DNA of 27,871 bases from Elusimicrobiota bacterium (GTDB lineage Bacteria > Elusimicrobiota > Elusimicrobia > Elusimicrobiales > UBA9959). The stretch's first letter is position 1. The number at the start of each line of letters is the position of its first letter. The notes beneath the pieces are model-generated. The model had not been told where the DNA came from. It did no database searches and saw nothing but the letters and a program-made list of their open reading frames with translations. Made by a program: the position numbers and the translations under genes. This document shows positions 7,179-14,049 of this stretch, one piece after another. Where the stretch lies: positions 1-27,871 of the forward strand of contig DAOWCC010000005.1 in NCBI GenBank assembly GCA_030639665.1. Direction: 5' to 3'.

Positions 7179-7907
7179 TCAAGCGCGCGCTTCTTCCATT
7201 AAACCTTCAGGATAACCTATATCTATAACTTTAAGGCTTCCTATGTTTTTTTGCGCGTGAGGAGCCATAAGTCCGGTTTTGGGAAAGCCGAGAGTGAAAG
7301 TATGCTTTGCCATAATAAAAACACCGCTATGATGTCCGGTATTAGGACTCAAACCCGAAGGAATATCCGCCGCCACAATGAGCTTTTGACTCTTATTTAT
7401 AAATTGAATGATTTTTCTGATTATCCCCGTCGGTTTGCCAATCGTGCCAACGCCCAAAAGGGCGTCCAATATGATATCGACATCTGAAAAAATATCGGGA
7501 AATTTCTCGATATTGCCGTTTTCAAGCAAGGTGATATTTAGCTCTTTCTCTTTCGCTCTTTCAATATTTTTAATCACAATCTCGCTATACCCCGAGTCTC
7601 TTGGCGGCATAAGATAAATTTCAATTTTAACTCCGGCCTCTTTTAAATGGCGGGCCGCGACTATGCCGTCTCCCCCATTATTGCCTCTACCGCAGCAAAT
7701 TATAACCTTGAGTTCAGACGGCTCTTTTGAGAGCTCTTCTTTCGCTATATTGAGAATTCCATCGGCAATGCCTTTGCCGGCATTTTCCATTAAATCTATT
7801 TCGGCCGCTCCATATTCCATTGAAGCTTTTTTATCCAAATACTTCATTTTCTCGGCCGTTACAACCGGCCAGCCTTCATATTCTCTGACTTCGGGAATTT
7901 TTGACAT
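7179..7907 (-). CDS. nnrE: NAD(P)H-hydrate epimerase
   Basis: This enzyme interconverts the R and S forms of damaged, hydrated NAD(P)H so that the dehydratase NnrD can repair them. The YjeF_N fold is shown by CCGRGNNGGDGIVAARHL (about residues 70-90), DALLGVGTIGKPTG with the catalytic aspartate, and AADIPSGLSPNTG. At 242 residues it is a stand-alone epimerase; the C-terminal NnrD kinase-like half often fused to it is absent and not found in the window. It is the last gene of the probable operon starting at the GGDEF genes, 60 bases after the Yip1-like gene. That gap holds words related to the repeat in mfd. Confidence 0.93.
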   Translation of the reverse strand: MSKIPEVREYEGWPVVTAEKMKYLDKKASMEYGAAEIDLMENAGKGIADGILNIAKEELSKEPSELKVIICCGRGNNGGDGIVAARHLKEAGVKIEIYLMPPRDSGYSEIVIKNIERAKEKELNITLLENGNIEKFPDIFSDVDIILDALLGVGTIGKPTGIIRKIIQFINKSQKLIVAADIPSGLSPNTGHHSGVFIMAKHTFTLGFPKTGLMAPHAQKNIGSLKVIDIGYPEGLMEEARA

Positions 7908-7967
7908 AATATTTTTTCAACCCTAATCCTTTTCTTAAACTACCTGTATTACCCGCCCTGTCTTTAC

Positions 7968-8513
7968 TTAAACTATAAGCCAAATGAACCAAGCAAATAC
8001 GCAAATGGCAAAAATAAAACCACCCATTGATAAAACAAAATATGGCATGGCAACAGCTATAAAAGCTTTAAAACCGCCTAGGCGATAAATATATTTGGCA
8101 AATATTATTCTAGCCACAATAACCAAAGAAAACACAGTAAGAAGAACCAGAACGCTATTTATATAGTTCAATTTCGCGGCAAATCCCAGAGGGATTAATA
8201 TGCTCCAAAAAAATTCCGCTACCCCTCCGAGAAAGAAAAGTTTTAAAATATCGCCTTTCTTTCCCATTAATTCAAGGAACAAATGGATTATGCCGGCAAA
8301 TATAAAATTGCCGCATAACAGCGTCGCGAAAAGAATAAGAAATGAGAAAGTTCCAGCGGGAACCAAATTAAACATTCTAAAAAAAACAAAGAAGCTTAAT
8401 GTTCCCACAAAATAACCGAGAAACCCCGCAAAAGAAAACTCGCTGTTTTCATGGGTTTTGATAAAACTCTCGGGAGAGTCTATAAGGCCGCTGATAGTAT
8501 CGACTACGGACAT
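7968..8513 (-). CDS. Yip1-like integral membrane protein
   Basis: This 181-residue protein has a short cytoplasmic N-terminus (SVVDTISGLIDSPESF) and about five hydrophobic spans, with the layout of the bacterial Yip1 domain family; the opening 'SP..F' stretch is typical. The role of these proteins is not known. ATG 8513 is preferred over ATG 8531 because GGGAGGG sits at a good distance before it, inside the end of sppA. The two genes are separated by only two bases and are surely co-transcribed. No catalytic motif is seen. Confidence 0.7.
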   Translation of the reverse strand: MSVVDTISGLIDSPESFIKTHENSEFSFAGFLGYFVGTLSFFVFFRMFNLVPAGTFSFLILFATLLCGNFIFAGIIHLFLELMGKKGDILKLFFLGGVAEFFWSILIPLGFAAKLNYINSVLVLLTVFSLVIVARIIFAKYIYRLGGFKAFIAVAMPYFVLSMGGFIFAICVFAWFIWLIV

Positions 8514-8515
8514 GA

Positions 8516-9586
8516 TTAAAAACCCTCCCATCTGTATTCAAGCTTTGGCCCCGAGAAAAATCTTTCAGCGCTCGGAGCGCTAAAAATACCGGTTTTAACG
8601 CTTAAGAGTGAAAAAATATCATCGAGAGACTCTCTGACCTTTATAATTTTGGGATCCTTGCCGATTTTGCCCATCTCGCCCGCCAAATCAACGGCATCTT
8701 GAAAATCTCCCAAAATATCAACAAGCTTAACTTCATAAGCCTGCCGTCCCGTATAAACTCTTCCGTCGGCAAGAGGCTTTAGAACTTCCAAAGGCATATT
8801 TCTTCCTTTGGAAATGGCTTCAAGAAACTGCGAATACGAGTCATCTATCATGGACTGCAGTATATCCTTTTCTTCCTGTGTCATTTGTCTTGAACCCGAA
8901 CCTATATCCTTAAACTTGCCGGATTTTATCACTTCGGTTTTGAACCCTATTTTTTTCATAAGCCCTTCATAATTGCCAGCGCTCATTATTACGCCGATGG
9001 AACCGGTAATGGAACCGGGATGGGAAATTATCTTATCGCAAGCAGCCGCGATATAATAACCGCCGCTGGCCGCGACATCGCCCATTCTGGCAACAAAAGG
9101 TTTTTTTGTTTTTTTCTTGGCGCGAATAATGGCGGAATAAATATCCTGCACCGCGGCAACCGTTCCGCCCGGAGAATTTATATCTATCAATATGGCTTTG
9201 ACATTTTTTTTCTCGCTCATTTTCTTTATTTTTGTGGATATGCGCGAGGCGCGGCGTTCAAATATATTTTTGGGAGCGTTTTGATATACAACTCCGCTGA
9301 TGGTTATAATTCCTATGCCGTCCTTTTTAGAAAGCGACATTACTTTTGAAAAATCGTTTTTTTCAAAAACGCCTTTCTTCTTGGGAGCTTTTCCAATAAT
9401 CATGAACGCCATGATGATAGCGGCAAAATACAAAACAGTCAGAATTTTAAGCCATAATTTTGTTGATAAAAAGTTCGTTGATATCTTTTCTTTCATCGGT
9501 TCGGGCTTAATTTCAGCTTTAGCTTCAACTTTGATTTCCGGAACCTCGTTTTTATTTTCATCTTTATAATCGGGTGTTTCTTCCAT
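8516..9586 (-). CDS. sppA: signal peptide peptidase SppA, membrane serine protease
   Basis: SppA degrades leftover signal peptides in the membrane. The protein has a highly charged Glu/Lys N-terminus (1-43), one membrane span (about 44-66) and a ClpP-like protease domain. The nucleophile is S174 in VAASGGYYIAA and the general base is K226 in SGKFKDIGSGSR. The 52-residue spacing equals that of Bacillus SppA (S147/K199). The length (356) matches the short, single-domain type. The start is ATG 9586, preceded by GGAGGA; the longer frame would begin with a TTG next to that Shine-Dalgarno site. It lies 48 bases after the second GGDEF gene. Confidence 0.93.
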   Translation of the reverse strand: MEETPDYKDENKNEVPEIKVEAKAEIKPEPMKEKISTNFLSTKLWLKILTVLYFAAIIMAFMIIGKAPKKKGVFEKNDFSKVMSLSKKDGIGIITISGVVYQNAPKNIFERRASRISTKIKKMSEKKNVKAILIDINSPGGTVAAVQDIYSAIIRAKKKTKKPFVARMGDVAASGGYYIAAACDKIISHPGSITGSIGVIMSAGNYEGLMKKIGFKTEVIKSGKFKDIGSGSRQMTQEEKDILQSMIDDSYSQFLEAISKGRNMPLEVLKPLADGRVYTGRQAYEVKLVDILGDFQDAVDLAGEMGKIGKDPKIIKVRESLDDIFSLLSVKTGIFSAPSAERFFSGPKLEYRWEGF

Positions 9587-9634
9587 AATATCCTCCAACT
9601 TCTGTTTTTAATCTCAAAATAAACTTTATTACTG

Positions 9635-10915
9635 CTATATGCTTGCCGCGTCCACAACTAAATTTCTGCCAGAATCCTTGGCACAATAAAGCGCCTTATC
9701 GGCTTTTCCTATCACCTCTTTCGAGCTAAAGCCATCTCTCGGAAAATGCGCTATTCCTATAGACACGGTTATTCTAACACTTTCAAGCCCCTGCTGAAAC
9801 ACTTCTCTTTCTATGGCTGACCTTATTGATTCCGCTTTTCTCAGTACGCCTTCAAAATCCGCTCTCGGAAGCACTATGCCGAATTCTTCACCGCCATAAC
9901 GGCCTATAAAATCGGTTTCATAAACGCTTGATTTAAGAATATCGCCTATTCGCTTTAAAACAAAGTCGCCGAATTGATGGCCGTATTTATCATTCAAATT
10001 TTTAAAATGATCTATATCCGCTATCATAAAACCAAATGTTGTTTTAAAACTGTTTGATCTTCTAATCTCATCCTCTATTTTCTCATCCAAAACATTTCTG
10101 CGGGAAACCCCCGTAAGACCGTCAATTCTGGACAGAGAATCAATCTGAGCGAAGAGCTGAATTCGTCTTATGGCAAAAGCTATTTGATTGCAAAAATCCG
10201 CCATTTTATCCGATATGGCCGAATCATTATCCGCTGAATTTGAAAATTCCGCGGTAAAAAAACCGCATACTTCATCTCCATATTTAACCGGAACGAAAAA
10301 AACTTTATTTCCGGTTTGATGCGTAAAAGGAACTGAAATATCTTTATGGGAAGATTCCAATAAAGCCGATACTTTGGGCCATGAGCTAAATTCAAAACTT
10401 TTTGCTCCCACGGCGAACAAATCCATATGTTCACCGCCGTTTGAGTCTTTCACATAGAAAGCGAAAGTATCGGTTTGAAAATAATCTTTAATGGTTTTGG
10501 CGAAATATTTTTTAACACTTTCAACATTTACAGCCTCACTAAGCAATTTAATAGCTGAGTACATTAGAAGCGCTTCTTTCTCACTTTTTACGAGCGCTGT
10601 AAATTCTTCCTTATTTCTGTTCAGTTTGTAATTGAGATTTTCATTCTGAATTTCCGTATCCTTAATTTTCTTTGAAATGGAATTTGACTCGTCAAAACGG
10701 CTGATATAAAAAGAATGAATTATGGCGCTGATGGAAACAGAGGAAAGCAAAAGATACGGCCATATATAAACTTCCAATTGAAACAATATAACAAAACTTA
10801 TACCGAATATAAGACCGCCGATAATAATGCCGAGAGCTCTGTTCAAACGCCCCAAAAGATATGCCAAAACGCCCGAAGAGGCCAAAATCACGGTAAAAAG
10901 ATTTACTTTATTCAT
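9635..10915 (-). CDS. membrane diguanylate cyclase with GAF-like domain, degenerate I-site
   Basis: The protein probably makes c-di-GMP from two GTP. It has about three N-terminal membrane spans (residues 1-70), a coiled coil (about 75-110), a GAF-like sensor (about 115-250) and a C-terminal GGDEF domain with DGLTGVSRRN, DIDHFKNLNDKYGHQFGD and the active site RYGGEEF. The inhibitory I-site position before the active loop reads YETD rather than RxxD, so product inhibition may be lost. ATG 10915 overlaps the stop of the upstream GGDEF gene (ATGAATAA) and is taken as the start; earlier in-frame ATGs at 10963 and 10939 lie deeper in that gene and are possible alternatives. Confidence 0.88.
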   Translation of the reverse strand: MNKVNLFTVILASSGVLAYLLGRLNRALGIIIGGLIFGISFVILFQLEVYIWPYLLLSSVSISAIIHSFYISRFDESNSISKKIKDTEIQNENLNYKLNRNKEEFTALVKSEKEALLMYSAIKLLSEAVNVESVKKYFAKTIKDYFQTDTFAFYVKDSNGGEHMDLFAVGAKSFEFSSWPKVSALLESSHKDISVPFTHQTGNKVFFVPVKYGDEVCGFFTAEFSNSADNDSAISDKMADFCNQIAFAIRRIQLFAQIDSLSRIDGLTGVSRRNVLDEKIEDEIRRSNSFKTTFGFMIADIDHFKNLNDKYGHQFGDFVLKRIGDILKSSVYETDFIGRYGGEEFGIVLPRADFEGVLRKAESIRSAIEREVFQQGLESVRITVSIGIAHFPRDGFSSKEVIGKADKALYCAKDSGRNLVVDAASI

Positions 10916-12245
10916 ATACCACCATATTTCTTCCACCATCTTTAGCTCTATAAAGGCGCTCATCAGCCACTCTTATAAGCTGGCTTTCAATTGTGGCATC
11001 CGCCGGAAACTGAGAAACGCCAAAACTGGCCGTAACGCCCGTAGATGTTCCGGCAAAATTAAACCTGGCCGCTTCCAAAGTCACGCGTAAATGTTCGGCA
11101 AGATTGGCCGCGTCTTGCTTGCCAATGCCGGTTAAAATTATCGCGAATTCCTCCCCGCCGTAACGGGCGGCAAAATCAACTTCTCTTATATTGTCCTTTA
11201 ATATGCCCGCCACCGTTTTTAAAACCGAATCCCCGGCTTGATGGCCATAAGTGTCATTGTATTTTTTGAAATGGTCTATATCAATCATCAGGAAAGAAAA
11301 CGGAGTTTTACCTCTGGCGGAACGAAGAATCTCCTCTTGAAGTCTTCCCTCAAAAGCTCTATGCGTGTACAATTGCGTAAGCCCGTCTTTAACCGCGAGT
11401 TCTTCAACTTGTTCAAACAGTCTTATATTTTCCATACTGACGGCGCAAATACTGGCTATTATTTCAAGAACGCGCAAATCGTCATTTTTAAATCTTTGGG
11501 GTTTATCGGATGAAATTCTTATAAAACCCGCCACCGCGCCAAATAAATTAAGAGGCGTTATGACTATGGACTTTTCCTCTTCTGAAAAATTACCGAAAGA
11601 AAATCTTTTCTCCGAGGAAGAATCTTTTATAAGGAGAGGAGTTTTTCTGTCAAAAACCCACTTCTCAAACACATCGCTGGGAATTCCCGAATGAACAAGA
11701 GTCGCGGCATCGGTAAAATATTTTCTTACAAGCTCTCCCAATTTTTCTCTTATCTCCTCTATATTCGAGGACGAAGATATATATTGTATGGATGAAGATA
11801 ACTCGGATTGAAATTTAATTCTATGCAGAAGCGCCGCTTGATGGCTTTCATATCTTTTGACTTCATCTTCAATATTTTTTCTCTTGCTAAGATTGGAGCT
11901 GATTTCAGCCGTCATTTTTTTAAAACCGTCATTTTTAATCGCCGCGATTTTATGAAGAATATAAAAAAGAATCCACAGCATGAAAATTTCGACAAAAATA
12001 AAAGCTGAAAATTCAATGGTTTCGGCAAATGTTGAAAGTTTGGGAATAATAAAACCCATGGCTGTACATAAAAAAAGAAGCAGAAACTCAAGTTCCCTTT
12101 CATTGTAAAAACTAAACCATATAAAAATCAGTCCATACGCGGGAAATATCCAAAGAAAATAAGAGCTATACTTAAAAAGCAAAACGGAAAGCGCTAAAAA
12201 AATAGCGAAAGGAATTGAGATTTTCAAAGCTTTATTGTTTATCAT
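10908..12245 (-). CDS. membrane diguanylate cyclase with GAF-like domain, intact I-site
   Basis: This 445-residue protein has about four membrane spans (residues 8-98), a coiled coil (about 105-145), a GAF-like domain (about 150-275) and a GGDEF domain. The active loop is RYGGEEF, with substrate motifs DGLTQLYTHRAF and IDIDHFKKYNDTYGHQAGD. The product-inhibition site REVD lies in the right place. It should make c-di-GMP from GTP at the inner membrane in response to a signal sensed by the N-terminal part. It has the same architecture as the next gene, overlaps it by eight bases, and probably arose with it by duplication. No good Shine-Dalgarno site precedes ATG 12245. Confidence 0.9.
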   Translation of the reverse strand: MINNKALKISIPFAIFLALSVLLFKYSSYFLWIFPAYGLIFIWFSFYNERELEFLLLFLCTAMGFIIPKLSTFAETIEFSAFIFVEIFMLWILFYILHKIAAIKNDGFKKMTAEISSNLSKRKNIEDEVKRYESHQAALLHRIKFQSELSSSIQYISSSSNIEEIREKLGELVRKYFTDAATLVHSGIPSDVFEKWVFDRKTPLLIKDSSSEKRFSFGNFSEEEKSIVITPLNLFGAVAGFIRISSDKPQRFKNDDLRVLEIIASICAVSMENIRLFEQVEELAVKDGLTQLYTHRAFEGRLQEEILRSARGKTPFSFLMIDIDHFKKYNDTYGHQAGDSVLKTVAGILKDNIREVDFAARYGGEEFAIILTGIGKQDAANLAEHLRVTLEAARFNFAGTSTGVTASFGVSQFPADATIESQLIRVADERLYRAKDGGRNMVVYE

Positions 12246-12325
12246 TATAAAGTTTAATTTTACAACAATATGAATGACTATTAAAACTAAAGAAGCTGGA
12301 CTATTAAATTTTACCGGAAATCTCC

Positions 12326-12354
12326 TTATTTGGGTGGGTAATTCAAATTATAGT
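12326..12354 (+). promoter_or_regulatory. candidate promoter of the structured RNA
   Basis: TTATTT (12326-12331), 17 bases and TATAGT (12349-12354) give a moderate sigma-70 promoter pointing into the RNA locus. The predicted start is near 12361. Confidence 0.4.
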
Positions 12355-12360
12355 TGGGGT

Positions 12361-12714
12361 GTGGACATTTCAACAAAGAATCAAACACTAAAAGGGTGGC
12401 AGTAAGATTTTCTAGTTCAAGGATGTTCGGAACCCGACTTGCGCATTCAGAAGGGTGGGTGAACTGGACTTTCAAAGGACTGCTATGGACACAAGTTCTC
12501 GAGTTGCTATCCTGCAGTGAGACGAGAAGGGCGACCGCTCGGAGACCCCGCCCTGACGGAAAACTTACTGCCAGGCCCCTTTTCATCAAAAAGAGCCTGC
12601 TTCTTGTTATGATTACCCCCCGTAGATTTCATTCCCCGCGGATTCCAAAGGAATCTAATCACGGGAAATAATAAAATCTAAGCACAGGGGGTAAAAAACA
12701 CGCAAGTGTTTTTT
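12361..12714 (+). ncRNA. unrecognised structured RNA, two folded domains plus terminator
   Basis: This GC-richer stretch folds strongly and is not convincingly coding. Domain 1 is closed by GGCAGTAAG (12398-12406) with CTTACTGCC (12564-12572), extended after one bulged A by TTTTC (12408-12412) with GAAAA (12559-12563). Inside it are three hairpins: AGTTCA/TGAACT (12414-12419/12460-12465), ACTGC/GCAGT (12479-12483/12514-12518) and AGGGCG/CGCCCT (12528-12533/12549-12554). Domain 2 is one long stem of four helices: TACCCCC/GGGGGTA (12614-12620/12687-12693), TAGATTT/AAATCTA (12623-12629/12674-12680), CCCG/CGGG (12635-12638/12662-12665) and GATTCC/GGAATC (12641-12646/12650-12655). A terminator follows. 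It lacks the conserved motifs of RNase P, SRP and 6S RNA that I know. Strand is inferred from promoter and terminator; a minus-strand leader of the GGDEF operon is the alternative. Confidence 0.65.
12693..12714 (+). terminator. terminator of the structured RNA
   Basis: A 9-bp stem AAAAAACAC/GTGTTTTTT with a GCAA tetraloop and a U-run inside the 3' arm. It directly follows domain 2 of the RNA locus. Confidence 0.65.
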
Positions 12715-12717
12715 AGA

Positions 12718-12749
12718 AAAAGGCCAGTCTTATAAAAGACTGGCCTTTT
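12718..12749 (-). terminator. terminator of ssrA, bidirectional
   Basis: A perfect 14-bp stem, AAAAGGCCAGTCTT/AAGACTGGCCTTTT, with loop ATAA. It ends four bases beyond the tmRNA 3' end. Its A/U arms make it work in both directions, so it may also back up the RNA locus terminator. Confidence 0.85.
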
Positions 12750-12752
12750 AGA

Positions 12753-13103
12753 TGGTGGAGGCGCCGGGATTCGCACCCGGGTCCGAATACCATATGCCAG
12801 AGCCACTACAGGCTTAGCCCTGATTTTGTCTCGAACTGTTCTGAGCTCAAGGCAACATGAACAGCTCAAAGCTCCGTGAGTCTTTTGCTTTAAAAGACGA
12901 AGCGCGCCTTTAAAGCAGCAGTCCGCTTAGTAACGCTCCACGAATCCCGCAGACTTAGATCCGCAAGCGAGGCTCACTTAAGCGTGGGCCCAAGCCATCT
13001 CATTTGAGTTGGCACTTGTTGTTTTGACCCTATTTAACATGGCCTGGTCAACCATGGCCTGCAACTTTGACATGATGAGCACCCGTCGAACCTATTCGCC
13101 CCC
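12753..13103 (-). ncRNA. ssrA: tmRNA (transfer-messenger RNA)
   Basis: tmRNA with SmpB rescues ribosomes stalled on broken mRNAs and adds a degradation tag. This is the one-piece form, about 351 nt. The 5' end GGGGGCGAAUAGGUUCGAC and the 3' end CGCCUCCACCA pair into the tRNA-like acceptor, and the CCA is encoded. The T arm is CCGGG-UGCGAAU-CCCGG, so position 55 is G instead of the usual U. The most likely tag frame starts at GCC (13013-13011) and ends at TAA (12980-12978), giving ANSNEMAWAHA, which departs from the usual ...ALAA ending. An extended -10 (TGTGATAAT, about 13127-13119) lies upstream. Neighbours are the structured RNA (convergent) and a secreted protein. Confidence 0.95.
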
Positions 13104-13274
13104 ATAAGGAGTTACTATTATCACACCCTTCGGGCGATTACATATTTCGCTCCAAAAGGAAAATTCCACTCAACGCTATCACAAAAAAATCTAATTAACC
13201 CTTTGACTCCAAGCTCTCAGACTTTCTTCTACTACTATATTTTAGCAGGTTTTCATTGGTAAAGCCATAGAAAC

Positions 13275-13306
13275 GCAAAACTCCGTCCTTTGTGGCGGAG
13301 TTTTGC
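13275..13306 (-). terminator. terminator of the 13867 gene
   Basis: An 11-bp stem, GCAAAACTCCG/CGGAGTTTTGC, lies 25 bases after the stop of the secreted protein gene. It is T-rich on the minus-strand side (GTTTTGCGTTTC). Confidence 0.65.
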
Positions 13307-13330
13307 TCACTTTAAACAAATCCACCTCTT

Positions 13331-13867
13331 TTATTTACGCATTTGCTCCACTATAAAATTCCAACAATCCGTACTTATCTCATTGGAATAGGCGGCGCTA
13401 TTTGCCCTGAAAACAAATGAATTATTAAAGAAATCTTCGAAATTAATAACATAATTGCTTCCATAATTTGAATCCCACTGCTCTCCGGCAAAAAAAGCAA
13501 GTTCAATTCTTTTGATTTCTTCATAATAGTAAGTGCCGGTTAAACCATAACCGTTCAGAGAATGAGTCATAAAACCGGTCCCATTCCATTCTTTACCTAT
13601 ATTGATTACGGTTTCCGTCACTCTATTATCATTGTATACAACTTTAACTACGGCATTTACCGTGTCATAATTGCCGAGAATACCGCTTTTTTTATAACCG
13701 ATTACAAACTTCTCACTCATAACTCCGCTTGAGACTCTGGCCATGATAGCCGGCCCTTTGGCAACAACGCGAGCAGTTTGATGAGCATAATCCGCGGGAT
13801 AATTGGACGCGCCGCAAATTCCCGCCGCCACAAACATAAATATTGCCATTACTATAAGTTTTTTCAT
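13331..13867 (-). CDS. small secreted protein with a possible carbohydrate-binding motif
   Basis: A 178-residue protein with a signal peptide (MKKLIVMAIFMFVAAGICGA). The mature part looks all-beta. Residues about 128-145 read FAGEQWDSNYGSNYVINF, resembling the W-D-x-N-x-G-x-N-Y loop of starch-binding modules such as CBM21 and CBM25, and the spacing of hydrophobic strands before it agrees. It would then be a single exported sugar-binding domain, with no catalytic domain attached. The identification rests on one motif and is tentative. ATG 13867 has AGGAGAGG just upstream. The gene stands alone between mfd and ssrA, with a terminator after it. Confidence 0.7.
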   Translation of the reverse strand: MKKLIVMAIFMFVAAGICGASNYPADYAHQTARVVAKGPAIMARVSSGVMSEKFVIGYKKSGILGNYDTVNAVVKVVYNDNRVTETVINIGKEWNGTGFMTHSLNGYGLTGTYYYEEIKRIELAFFAGEQWDSNYGSNYVINFEDFFNNSFVFRANSAAYSNEISTDCWNFIVEQMRK

Positions 13868-14049
13868 TTCCTCTCCTTTATTTTAACTATTGATAATCGG
13901 ATTCTCACTTGCGCCCGACTTCTAAAAAACACAGGCAATGAAAATCCTCAACCATCATTTAGAGTTTATGACAAAGGAGACTTTGGAGACAGATACTTAT
14001 GTCCCATTTTTAAATGTTTTTTGACCTATTGAATAATGGGCCTTTAGAA

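Noticed and set aside
12541..12555. B12-box-like GGAGACCCCGCC
   Set aside because: Only this short piece resembles a cobalamin riboswitch; the other conserved segments are missing and the bases belong to a local hairpin.
12326..12671. Open frames of 87 and 105 codons on the two strands
   Set aside because: They lie over the paired arms of the structured RNA, have unusual composition and no Shine-Dalgarno sites.
12361..12714. RNase P RNA (rnpB), suggested by size, location and a GAAAGTCC on the minus strand
   Set aside because: The universal GAGGAAAGUCC and ACAGAA core motifs are absent together on either strand, and the minus-strand copy would have to run into the GGDEF gene.
13939..14025. 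A 28-codon open frame on the plus strand (MKILNHHLEF...)
   Set aside because: No Shine-Dalgarno site or recognisable product; it may be chance or a worn remnant.
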